A DNA stretch of 64,000 bases. It comes from Thecaphora thlaspeos (lineage: Eukaryota; Basidiomycota; Ustilaginomycetes; Urocystidales; Glomosporiaceae). Location of the stretch: positions 372,001-436,000 of the forward strand of contig UWYS01000018.1 in the NCBI GenBank assembly GCA_900291925.1, read 5' to 3'. This document shows, in pieces, positions 21,302-30,011 of the stretch (its first letter is position 1; every line of letters begins with the position of its first letter). The notes beneath the pieces were generated by a model, which saw only the letters and a list, made by a program, of their open reading frames with translations, did not search any database and was not told the DNA's origin. The position numbers and the translations under genes were made by a program.

Positions 21302-23869
21302 TCAAGACTGCGTCTCCATCGTTGCGGGCGCGGAAGTAAAGCCCTCGTCATCCGTATCGGCCCGTTGATATGCAGAGGCGGCTGCGGCGGCAGTCGAGAC
21401 ATCGATGTCGTCCGATGAGCGTCGCTTCTTGCTCGCTACCTTATCTCCCTGGTCCTCGTCCGGTCCGCCCTCGAATACGCCGTCCGTCGCAAGATTGACG
21501 ACATCGTCCACCGACCTCTTGTGCGGCACGCCGTGAGGTGCCTCATCGGTCTGAACGTCGGCTTCGGCATCGTCAAATTGGTCACTGCTAGTCTCCTTGT
21601 GGGCCGCCATCGCAAGTGTGGCCACACCTTCGCCCTCGAGATTCCCCGCAGGAGGAGCTCCTTCGTCGCCGATCTCGGCCTCGCCCTCGCCGTCAGCGCA
21701 AGTTGCGACGAGCTCCTCAGCTTGGTCGACCGCAACTAGAGTCGACATCTCCTGCTCCTCATCTCGGCCCACGTCCCCTTCGCCTTCGACGAGCTTAGCA
21801 GCGCTTTCGTCCAGCGGGCTGTTTATGGCCCCGATCTCGGGGACACCCACCTCCACCGTCAACACTTCCACCGAGATGGCCGCCGCGACGGCTTCGGCAC
21901 GGCCAACGGAACCGCCAGCTTCGGCATCGGCATTCTCGCTCATTGACACCTCTGTGCCTGGCTCCGACTCATCCGTCTTCTCGTCGTCGACCTTCGTATC
22001 GGCTGCCTTCTCGACTCCCCCTTCAGTGCCGCCGTCTTCTTCGAGGCTCAGCTTCTCAGGACCCTCCTCGCCTCCCCTTGCCTTTTCTTCGATCGCAGAG
22101 ACTCTAATCTTCTTGTCTTCAGCCGCATCGTCGCCTGCGCCTGCTTTGTCGTCTCTCGTCATCGGAGCATCCCTGTTTGCCTGGCCGTCTACGGACGCTT
22201 TTTTGTCGGCCGCCTTTTCGTCGACCGCATGGCTGCCGACCACCCTGCCTCCACCCAGTTCTCCAGCTACCTCGCCTGTGGTTGTCTCTGTTGTCTCGGC
22301 CGTATTCTCTTCTCGGTCCGCCTTCTTCGTCCCGGCCGCCGTATCGCTCTCAACAACATCGCCGATATCGCTGCCGGGGCGTACGACATCCTCGGCCGCC
22401 TTCTCGAGTTCCGGCGCCTGGTCGACGCTTGGACGTGCGGTGTCGTCGGTGGGGACTTGAACCGGCTGTCGGGCAGGCGGCAGGGGCGGCCCCTGATGGA
22501 GCACCATCTCTTCATCGCTGCTCTCATCGTCGCCCTGCGGCACGATCGGAGTAAAGGCTGTCGACACGGAAGGAGGCTGAATTGGGCCCTTGTTTTCGTC
22601 CTTTGTAATAGTCTCCATGCCGCCGATCTGTGCGCCTCGCTTGATCGCGGCCATTCTCATGGCCTCCGGCGACGGGCCGGCCGAACGCAGCTTGTCTCCT
22701 GGGTCGCGACGCTGGCGAGTTGGATCTTCCGCCGACTCGTGCTCGCCTTCGATCGGTCCCGCTACTGGCTTCTTCTCCGGATGTGCTGCTCCTTCGGCCA
22801 CCCTCTGCTGCACACGGGTCTGGACCGTGCCCTCGTCCACCTGCTTGGCGTCACCGATGGCGATTGCGGCGCGGCCATCGGTCTCGACGACAATCGGCAC
22901 CGCTGGCATCTCGGTCTTCACCCTTTGGCTTGATCCTGCGACGAAGTCGTTGTCGTCGTCGTCTCCGTCACCTCCGACAGCAACGGAGCGGTTCTGCCTG
23001 TCTTCGTCCTGCGTCGCCTTGACGCGCGCATTGTACTCCTTTCGCAGAGCCCACTGTTTTGCCTTGCTGAGGAAATCAGTGCTGGTAAAGAGGCTGGAGC
23101 GGAGGCCGCTAGGGTGCTTCGAGGTGATGCCGGCCTCGGTATATAGGTCGGCCTTACAGCTCGATGGGATGATGCCATGCTCGCGGGCAATTGTCTCGAG
23201 GACCGACCTGGTGTGCTGGCTGTTCCAACAGCTCTCGAAGTAGACGCAGATGAGGTAGTAGCGCTCGTCTTTGCCTTCGTGCTTGCGGCGGCCGCCACTG
23301 CCACCGCCGCTTCCGCTGTGCTCGCTGTGCTTGGACTTGGGATAGGCCGACTCGGCCTTAATCGAGGTGACGATGGGACCATCGAGCCCGGCAAGCGCTC
23401 CCGAGACGATGCTCCTGGCCAGCTTGGCAAAGACACTGTCGACGTAGCTCTCCCTCTCGAAGAGCATCCACTTGCCAATGCGCCACTGGTCCGACTGGGA
23501 GCCGAGCTCCATGAGCGTGGTGCCGAGGCGATCCTCGACCTGATCGCGGTGGTACTTTTTCGAGGGACCCTTTGCCTTGGTCGGGCGGACGGGGATGGCG
23601 TCGTCGTCCTTGATGCGGTCGAGCTCCTTACAGGCGGCACTGATGGCGTTGCGGGCCTGGTCAAGGGTGCGGTTGCGTTCCTCAACGTCTGGATGATTGT
23701 AGGCGGCGCTGCGCTCGGCGTTGGCGCCTTCGACCCAGATCCACCCGTCCGGGGGTGCGGACGTCTTCGAGGGCTGGTACTTTTTGAGCCAGAGGTCGAG
23801 GTCCTCTGAGGACGAAGGGTCCCAGCGGATGGACGTAGTGGCTCCCGACGCCTGACAGCCTCCGGACAT
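21302..23869 (-). CDS. DUF1917 (BLES03/eIF4E-like fold) protein with long acidic tail
   Basis: An 855-aa single-exon protein. I start at 23869 because the ATG sits in a strong CCCACCATG context. The frame is open for 110 further codons upstream, but that extension is low-complexity and Pro/Ser-rich. Residues about 1-260 match the fungal DUF1917 family (BLES03, 'eIF4E-like'): an N-terminal WLKKYQPSKTSAPPDGWIWV, then GKWMLFERESYVDSVFAKLA (132-151), YYLICVYFESCW (204-215) and CKADLYTEAGI (238-248). The remaining ~600 residues are Glu/Asp/Ala/Gly-rich and probably disordered, far longer than the domain needs. The molecular function is not established, and any link to cap binding is only by fold similarity. 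Confidence 0.72.
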   Translation of the reverse strand: MSGGCQASGATTSIRWDPSSSEDLDLWLKKYQPSKTSAPPDGWIWVEGANAERSAAYNHPDVEERNRTLDQARNAISAACKELDRIKDDDAIPVRPTKAKGPSKKYHRDQVEDRLGTTLMELGSQSDQWRIGKWMLFERESYVDSVFAKLARSIVSGALAGLDGPIVTSIKAESAYPKSKHSEHSGSGGGSGGRRKHEGKDERYYLICVYFESCWNSQHTRSVLETIAREHGIIPSSCKADLYTEAGITSKHPSGLRSSLFTSTDFLSKAKQWALRKEYNARVKATQDEDRQNRSVAVGGDGDDDDNDFVAGSSQRVKTEMPAVPIVVETDGRAAIAIGDAKQVDEGTVQTRVQQRVAEGAAHPEKKPVAGPIEGEHESAEDPTRQRRDPGDKLRSAGPSPEAMRMAAIKRGAQIGGMETITKDENKGPIQPPSVSTAFTPIVPQGDDESSDEEMVLHQGPPLPPARQPVQVPTDDTARPSVDQAPELEKAAEDVVRPGSDIGDVVESDTAAGTKKADREENTAETTETTTGEVAGELGGGRVVGSHAVDEKAADKKASVDGQANRDAPMTRDDKAGAGDDAAEDKKIRVSAIEEKARGGEEGPEKLSLEEDGGTEGGVEKAADTKVDDEKTDESEPGTEVSMSENADAEAGGSVGRAEAVAAAISVEVLTVEVGVPEIGAINSPLDESAAKLVEGEGDVGRDEEQEMSTLVAVDQAEELVATCADGEGEAEIGDEGAPPAGNLEGEGVATLAMAAHKETSSDQFDDAEADVQTDEAPHGVPHKRSVDDVVNLATDGVFEGGPDEDQGDKVASKKRRSSDDIDVSTAAAAASAYQRADTDDEGFTSAPATMETQS

Positions 23870-24949
23870 GGTGGGAGACGTGAGGTTGAAGGTCTTTGTG
23901 TGCTCGATTGAGCGCGGGGGAGCGGAAGGAGTAGGGCCTCGCCGACTGTACCAAGGCGAGGTGAGCCGAAAGAAATGCCTGGAGCAGCGAGCGCCGAGTC
24001 GGGGGAGGATGCTAGAGGGGCGAGCGCTGGGCTTGGTGAGAACCCGACCGAGAGTATTGAGGAGGCGAAGTTCGATAAGCGGACGAGGAGGTGAGGGCAG
24101 CAGCAGGCAGATCACAGATGGCAGTCGCGCTGGCGAAGCTGATGATGGCGGCGGTGATGGTGGCGGGAAAGAAATGAGGTGCATTAAAGCGGCGGGCAAA
24201 GAGGAGACCCTTCAGCCTTGTCCTTTGGCCGCCGCCGCTGCCTGCCTCTTTGCGGGTGGCCGGAGTGAAGCCGGCGAGGCGGGAACGGCGGCGGCGGAAA
24301 GGTGGTCGACTGAGTAGTCAGCCTGCCGACCTCTCCACTTGCCTCTGCGCAGGCGCCCGCGCCAACGCGCGTCGCCACGCCCCACCCGTCTTTTGCACTT
24401 TCGCGCTTTCTTTCCCCTGGCCCGCGCGCACTACCTCGTCTTTTCCTCTTTGACCCGCCGCGTCCAGGCTCAGCCCCGAGCCTTCAAAGTGACACCGGGC
24501 CCGGCCCGGCCCGGCCCGCCGGCGAGCGGGACGGCCGGATCCCAGATCGACTAAGCTTTGCGGCGACGTCCCGCAACTCTCTTTTGCTCGACCACCTCAT
24601 CAATCACTACTACCACTCTGCATAAGGTGATGCTCTTGATCGGGGGCTTGAAGCCTTCTTGTAGAGTTGTGATGATGTGGCTGGCCATGACAGCCCCGTC
24701 GGTCCGATGAAGGGGTTTTCTCTGTAAAGAGTGGTGGCGGACACTCATCTCCAACTTGCTCCGACGGCTCAGACACCCAGCGTGGCTCTAGCCCGAGACC
24801 ACATCCACTGCGTGAAGGAAGCCAAAGGAAGCGGAAGATTGAAAAAAAAAGACAAGTAGAGACTCTGTGAGAGAGGGCGGCTGTTCGGCGTTTGGCGCAG
24901 AAGCCTCGGACGCCAGCAGCACGAGCTTAGCGAGTCGATACGTGCCGAC
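23870..24949. other. Upstream region of the DUF1917 gene
   Basis: No gene recognised. It contains a CCGGGCCCGGCCCGGCCCGGCCCGCC tract (about 24,498-24,524) able to form strong GC hairpins, and an A-run near 24,841-24,850. Confidence 0.45.
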
Positions 24950-25734
24950 GCGATAAGTTGACCGTCCCTTGGAGGGTCCACACACAGACCGCAAAAAGGA
25001 CATGGAAAATTAATTGTTGGATAAAACGAGAACTTGGCGTACGACCTGGCCGATAATGCTCAGACTCAAATCGGTACATCTGGACGGTTCCGGGGAGGTG
25101 GGCGTAGGACCGAGCGAGATGGTCCAGCAGTCATAGCCTTGCTCGGTGCAGGATCGAACCAATCAGGAGACAGCGTGGAGTAGTTCGAAAGGAGGCACCA
25201 TCTCTCCAGTCTTACCGACTGTCAGATTGGTGTAGCAACAGATACAGGGTTTTAGGTCAATTCACTTGTCACATCTCTTGTCGCAGCCTGTCCATGAAGG
25301 ACTACAACCAAAAGCTCACTGATAAGCCTGAGTTCTTTGGTGTCATGGTTCTTGATCATCTTGCCGAGGCCCCAATTCTCGTTGTATTGGAACTTATAGC
25401 ACGAGTCTTGATGGTCGCCATGAGCCGTAACCACATCGCCTGTCAGAGACCAGGGCTTTCTCGAGTCTGCGTGTGTGCTGTAGGTAAAACAGACTTTGCC
25501 AGGGGCGGGATAGACGTCGATTGTTCCTGATATTGGGCTTGACCTGTAAACCGCGTCACTAGCAGAGACCGTTCCATCGGCTGAGGCGAGCGCAAGCAAA
25601 ACGAGAGCGAGGGAGCCGTTGAGCTTCGTGGTGTTGGGGAGGTGTTTTGAGATGAGGGGATTGCTCGAGGATGAAAGGCTTGTTGCAGTGTTCCGTCGTA
25701 GTAGTGGTTGAGATGTCTCGTTCAGTCAAGTTGG
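24950..25734. repeat. Tandem duplication, copy A left part
   Basis: Resembles 30,984-31,940 over the gene and both flanks. Shared words include AATCGGTACATCTGGACGG (A) against AATCGGTCCATCTGGACGG (B), CTCGAGGAT..AAGGCTTGTTGCAG upstream of both genes, and TCTCGTTCAGTCAAGTTGG (A) against TCTCCGTCCAGTCTTATTGG (B). The right part of copy A resumes at about 30,012 after the inserted element. Confidence 0.7.
25252..25629 (-). pseudogene. Small secreted protein, copy A; start codon ACG
   Basis: Paralogue of the gene at 31490-31834. The aligned frame begins at 25629 with ACG followed by KLNGSLALVLLALASADG, where copy B has ATG and KLNGLLTLVFLALAS. No in-frame ATG lies upstream. The rest of the frame is open for 126 codons: VCFTYSTH, PWSLTGDVV, DSCYKFQYNENWGLGKMIKN and HDTKEL match copy B position by position, including both mature cysteines. 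The stop has shifted about eight codons beyond that of copy B. A retroelement separates the gene from the region that corresponds to its promoter (TATA-like at 30021-30029). I therefore call it silenced or decayed. Start at an internal near-cognate codon is a remote alternative. Confidence 0.7.
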
Positions 25735-25737
25735 GAC

Positions 25738-26620
25738 TTTTTGAAGCTGCTCGGCGCCCGGTCACGTGCGCAGGGTGCGCCAGTTCGAGGCAGCGAGCTG
25801 GTTGTCTCGCTGGCAGCCTTCGCCGGCTGGCAGACTACCTCCTCTCTCTTCTCTCCCATCATCTCTCCTCTCGTCGACGCTGCCCGTCGACGCTGCTTCG
25901 CCTGGGTTCCCCGCGAGATCGTCGACTTGGTGGCGCGTGACCGGCTTAAGGCAGAGCAACTGGTCAAGCTGCGCAACCCCAGCAGCACCGTCGTCAGCGA
26001 GGACCCCGACGACGACAAGATCACCATTGAGAACGGCGCCCTGGTCAACAAGAAGGACCGCCAAGCCGCAAAAGCCTCGGCGTTCGTGCGCTGTGTCCCA
26101 AACATCGTCGCACTCACCCAGATTTGGACCGCCTACGTCGCAATCCGCGGCCGCTACACGCAGGACTGGACGCTCGCCGAGTGCCTCCTAGCCTACCTCG
26201 AGAACCTCGTCGAGTAAAACGGCCTCTATCGCTGGGACGCCGTCGCTTCGTATCACCTCGCCGTCTGCAGGTAGCGCTTTGGCACCAACGCCGTCAAGGT
26301 CTGGAAGGATCACGACGCCAACCTTGCCGCGCGCCACCTCTACCCGCACGCCAAGAACGGCCCCTCGAGCTCATCGTCACGCGCCAACCCGCCGCGCGCC
26401 CAGACCGCCGGTAGTTCCCGCTTGGGGCCCAACCCCACACGCGCACCAACACCACGACCACGTACTCGCATTTCCAACGTTTCAACCTCAACGTCGTCTG
26501 CCCCCGCTGCCGGTACGAGCACTCGTGCCAGATCTGCAACAACGCCGAGCACGGCGCCCTCTCCTGCCCTAACCGCACCGCTCCGTCGAAGCTCGCCCGC
26601 AAGGGCAGCGTGTGAGGTGA
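25738..26620 (+). pseudogene. Gag-like ORF1 of the DIRS element, broken
   Basis: One frame reads ELVVSLAAFAGWQTTSSLFS, WVPREIVDLVARDRLKAEQL and VRCVPNIVALTQIWTAYVAI with no ATG, ending at a TAA at 26215. The same frame continues as similar protein (NGLYRWDAVASYHLAVCR, then TAG, RFGTNAVKVWKDHDANLAAR). After a frame change near 26,440 it yields a Cys-rich motif, CPRCRYEHSCQICNNAEHG then ALSCP, and a stop near 26,612. This resembles the nucleic-acid-binding tail of Gag-like DIRS ORFs. Two nonsense codons and a frameshift mark it as non-functional. Confidence 0.65.
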
Positions 26621-26727
26621 GTCCTTTACCCTCACCAGGCGCAATGCGCGCACTCGACGTCGAGCAACTCGACGCCACTCGGCCCCCACCGCCTCAAATA
26701 GTGACGCTCTCCACGGCTCCCCCCGCC

Positions 26728-26868
26728 TCCAACCGGGTTGACTCGGCTTCCCCCGCCTCCAATAGGGTTGATACGGCTTCCCCGGCCTCCAACAGGGTTG
26801 ACACGGCGTCCCTAGCCGCAAATAGGGTCGATACGGCTGCCCCCGCCTCCAACAGGGTCGACGTGATT
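26728..26868 (+). repeat. 30-bp tandem repeat inside the DIRS element
   Basis: About five units of CCCGCCTCCAACAGGGTTGA-type sequence with period 30 (protein ASNRVDTASP). A second repeat follows (26,871-26,960): two copies of CCCGCCGACAGCGGCGAAGG about 57 bp apart. Confidence 0.75.
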
Positions 26869-27027
26869 CCCGCCGACAGCGGCGAAGGCCCGGCAAGGCT
26901 GGCGCATCATCCGCATCCCGCCGATAGCGGCGAAGGCCCGGCGAGGCCGGCGCAACCCCTCTTCGTCCCGTCTCGACTTCCGGACGTGCACTCGCCTGAC
27001 GAGTGCGTCGATATCATCCTTCGTTAG

Positions 27028-29697
27028 CTCGCCGGTCAGCCGCCGCCACCCCCTCGGCCCAATACCACCTGCGAGCAGCCCATCTTCGACACCGCCGAGA
27101 CGCCAGCTACGGTTGGCACGCTCTACCTCGCGAGATGGCAACCTTTCCTCGCCATCTACCCAGACCGCGCTCTCGCCGAGCAACTCGCCGGCGCGCTGCG
27201 TCACGGCGTCAAGCTTGGCTACAACGGCCCGCTCCGCGACGCTAGCCGCCTCGACGTGCGCAACCTGCCTATGACCGACGACGACCAGGCGCACCTGCGC
27301 CGCGAGATCAACGCGCGCCTGGCCGAGGGTCGCCTCCAACGTGTTGAGGACGCGGAGGTAGCCCGTCTTGTCTGCTCCCCGGTCGGCGTTGTCCCAAAGC
27401 CCAACTCGGACAAACGCCGCACCATCTACCACCTCTCGTACCCGCGCCGCGCAACACGCCTTCCCTCGGTCAATGCAAGCATCGATGATTCTTTTGTATG
27501 TATCCACTACGAAAATCTAGATGCATTGCTCGATTTTGTGCGTGACAATCCGTCCGCCCGACTCTACAAGGCCGACCTCCAAGACGCATTCCGCCACATC
27601 GTCGTCTGCCTTGCCGACTCGCGCCTCATGGGCATCCGCTTCGAAGAGACCTACTACAAGGAGTGCGCACTTGCCTTCGGCGGCAAGTCTTCGCCGTGGC
27701 TCTTCAATCTCTTTGCCGAGTTCCTGCACTGGCTGGCCTCTTTCCTCCTCCGGCCTGGCACCAATGCCACCTACTCCGACCTCTCGCACTACCTGGACGA
27801 CTTCTTTGGCGCCATCGCCGCCGATGCCGACCCGTTCCGCCCAATCTCACTCCTTGCCCTCGCCGCCAAGGCCCTTGGCTTCACCATCAGCGAGAAGATG
27901 TTCTGGGACCGCACCAAACTCGAGGTGCTCGGCATCGAGGTCGACTCGGTCGCTCAGACCGCGTCCATCACCGACGCCCGTCGCGACCGGATCCTCGCCA
28001 TCTGCCGCCGCCTCCTTGCCCGAGGCCGCGCCACCCTCCACGAGCTCCAGCAAGTCGCAGGCCACTTGCAATTCGTCACGCGCGTCATCCCACACGGCCG
28101 CGCCTTCCTCCGGCGCCTTTACGATGCCGTCCGCGCGCATTACCGCGCCCCTCTTGGCCGCCGCCTCAGCCGCGCCGCCAAGGACGAACTGCAGTGGTGG
28201 CTCGACACCGTCTCCAAGTGGGACGGTGTCTCGCTGCTGCAGCCCTCGCCTCTCGTTGTCGAGCACGTCTGGACAGACGCCTCGAAACGGCACATTGGCG
28301 GCTTCTGCGGCCTCGCCGACTCGCCGACCGCGGCTTTCAGCCACGAGCTGCCGCGCAAGCATCGCGCGCGCGACATCCGATTTCTCGAGGCTCTTGCCAT
28401 GCTCGAAGCCCTGCGCCGCTTCTCGCCAGCCTGGGAAGGGCCCCGCCGCGTTGTCGTGCACGTCGACAACGAGAACGTGCGGTATGGCCTCCTCAAGGGC
28501 TCGATACGCGACCCCTCGACACAGGCCCTCCTCCGCGCCGTCTTCTCGCTCTGCCTTGAGCGCCACATCAACCTTCGCCCCGTCCGCGTCTCGTCCGAAG
28601 ATAACGTGCTTGCTGACGCCCTCTCCCGTCGCCGATTCTCCTTCGTCGAGCAACAGTTCCCCGCAGCGTTCGCGCTCCTCACCTTCAAGCAGGCCCGTGC
28701 TCGCGCCGGCCAGAGCAGCCGCCGGCTTCCTTCTTCGCTGCCGTCAACTGCTCCCGAGGCGCAGCCGTCCTCCTCTGGAACGGCCTCGCCCCTTCAACCC
28801 GGGCTCGCACTCCCGCCATTGTCACCGCTTTTACTCTGTTCGTCGCCCGCGTCTTCCGTCAACAGCGACCCTTTCCCGCCACCGAGCGCGCGCTCGTCGA
28901 TTGGGTCGCCGACCACGCTACGGCCGGGAGGACGTTCAACACGCTCAAGAGCAACATCGGCATCCTCCAGTCGTGGCACGTCGACCTCGGCCTTTCAACA
29001 ACCTCGTTCACCTCCGGCCAGCTTGAGCGCGTCGTCCACGGCTTCAGGCGCATCCACGGCGCACCACTCCCCACGGCCAAGTTGCCCATCAACCTCCCGC
29101 TCCTCCGCCAAATCCTCCGGGTCTTGCCGACCGTCTGCACCTCGCCGCACGACCAGCGAATATACCGTGCCGCTTTTTGCCTCGCCTTCGCTTGCTTCCT
29201 TCGCGCAGGCGAAGTCACATGGACGACGTTCAACCCGAGCACGGTACTTGCAGTCTGCGACGTCGGCTTCTCCTCGACCGGCACCTTCGCCACCATCCGC
29301 CTTCCGGCCAGCAAGACAGACCCTTTCCGCCAAGGCGCTAAACTCGTCGCTCTTCAGATCCGATCGAGCGCTTGCGCCGTCACGGCACTCAGCGCGATTT
29401 GCGCCGGCCGGGACGACAACGAGCCACTCTTTGTCCTTGCTGGGGGCCGTCCCTTTGATCGCGAGGCGTTCATTGACACGCTGCGCCGCTGCCTCACCGC
29501 CTCCAACATCCCAGCCGCATCGTACGCTGGCCATTCCTTCCGTCGCGGCGCCGCCACTTGGGCAGCTCACTGCGGCGCCTCCGCCAAGACGATCCGCGCG
29601 CTGGGCCACTGGCGCAGCGACTGCTTCCGACGGTACGTCGACCGCCCGCTCTCAGAGCGCCACGCCACTGCCACCGCCGCCCTCTACGGCACCATGA
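27028..29697 (+). CDS. Reverse transcriptase-RNase H of the DIRS element
   Basis: An open frame follows a TAG at 27025-27027. The first conserved part (TVGTLYLARWQPFLAIYPD) is upstream of the first Met at 27256. RT motifs: VCSPVGVVPKPNSDKRRTIY, motif A LYKADLQDAFRHIVV, motif B GGKSSPWLFNLFAEFLHWL, motif C YLDDFF. RNase H follows: HVWTDASKRHIGGFCG, RDIRFLEALAMLEAL, VVVHVDNENVRYGL and EDNVLADALSRRRF. Similarity ends near 28,700. The formal stop at 29697 lies deep within the recombinase region, where this frame is only a shadow. The arrangement matches DIRS-type polyproteins with an overlapping recombinase ORF. The first Met is used only as a guide, because this copy may be translated from upstream or not at all. 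Confidence 0.85.
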   Translation, partial: LAGQPPPPPRPNTTCEQPIFDTAETPATVGTLYLARWQPFLAIYPDRALAEQLAGALRHGVKLGYNGPLRDASRLDVRNLPMTDDDQAHLRREINARLAEGRLQRVEDAEVARLVCSPVGVVPKPNSDKRRTIYHLSYPRRATRLPSVNASIDDSFVCIHYENLDALLDFVRDNPSARLYKADLQDAFRHIVVCLADSRLMGIRFEETYYKECALAFGGKSSPWLFNLFAEFLHWLASFLLRPGTNATYSDLSHYLDDFFGAIAADADPFRPISLLALAAKALGFTISEKMFWDRTKLEVLGIEVDSVAQTASITDARRDRILAICRRLLARGRATLHELQQVAGHLQFVTRVIPHGRAFLRRLYDAVRAHYRAPLGRRLSRAAKDELQWWLDTVSKWDGVSLLQPSPLVVEHVWTDASKRHIGGFCGLADSPTAAFSHELPRKHRARDIRFLEALAMLEALRRFSPAWEGPRRVVVHVDNENVRYGLLKGSIRDPSTQALLRAVFSLCLERHINLRPVRVSSEDNVLADALSRRRFSFVEQQFPAAFALLTFKQARARAGQSSRRLPSSLPSTAPEAQPSSSGTASPLQPGLALPPLSPLLLCSSPASSVNSDPFPPPSARSSIGSPTTLRPGGRSTRSRATSASSSRGTSTSAFQQPRSPPASLSASSTASGASTAHHSPRPSCPSTSRSSAKSSGSCRPSAPRRTTSEYTVPLFASPSLASFAQAKSHGRRSTRARYLQSATSASPRPAPSPPSAFRPARQTLSAKALNSSLFRSDRALAPSRHSARFAPAGTTTSHSLSLLGAVPLIARRSLTRCAAASPPPTSQPHRTLAIPSVAAPPLGQLTAAPPPRRSARWATGAATASDGTSTARSQSATPLPPPPSTAP

Positions 29698-29741
29698 CGG
29701 CCCCGCTCGTCCTCGAGCGTGGCGCCTGGTGCGACTTTTAG
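28800..29741 (+). CDS. Tyrosine recombinase of the DIRS element
   Basis: Frame 3, overlapping the RT frame. The N-terminal core-binding domain reads ALVDWVADHATAGRTFNTLK and IGILQSWHVDLGLSTTSF. The catalytic domain carries all tyrosine-recombinase residues: Arg in FLRAGEVTW, His-x-x-Arg in AGHSFRRGAATW, the His/Trp box in ALGHWRSDCF, and the nucleophile Tyr in RYVDRPLSERH. It ends VLERGAWCDF and stop at 29741. Upstream limits are uncertain because no clear start codon precedes the conserved region; the first Met in frame is at 29082, already inside the domain. It would integrate the circular cDNA by recombination instead of an integrase. Confidence 0.82.
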   Translation, partial: RARTPAIVTAFTLFVARVFRQQRPFPATERALVDWVADHATAGRTFNTLKSNIGILQSWHVDLGLSTTSFTSGQLERVVHGFRRIHGAPLPTAKLPINLPLLRQILRVLPTVCTSPHDQRIYRAAFCLAFACFLRAGEVTWTTFNPSTVLAVCDVGFSSTGTFATIRLPASKTDPFRQGAKLVALQIRSSACAVTALSAICAGRDDNEPLFVLAGGRPFDREAFIDTLRRCLTASNIPAASYAGHSFRRGAATWAAHCGASAKTIRALGHWRSDCFRRYVDRPLSERHATATAALYGTMTAPLVLERGAWCDF

Positions 29742-30011
29742 GCGCGTCGGGATCTTCGAGATCGTCGAAGGGGCTGCGGGCCCGCCCCGCCGGGAAGCCG
29801 CCTCCCGGCTTTTCCCTCTGGCCCGCCGTCCTTTCTGACGCCCCATTGGGGGTCGCTCCCGCCTTGCCTCGCAACCGGTCTTCCCTTCGGGCCGCTGCTT
29901 GGTCTTTGCTGGCGTCGGCTGGGAGCTCGCAGCGTCCCCCCTGCGGGGTCCGGCAATCTATGCTTCCTTTGTTTCCTCCTGCTCTCTCTTGGCGACCAGC
30001 CTCGTCTCTCG

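Noticed and set aside
25140..25170. GGTTCGATCC on the minus strand resembling a tRNA T arm
   Set aside because: No matching stem or A box nearby. It lies in the 3' flank of duplicate A.
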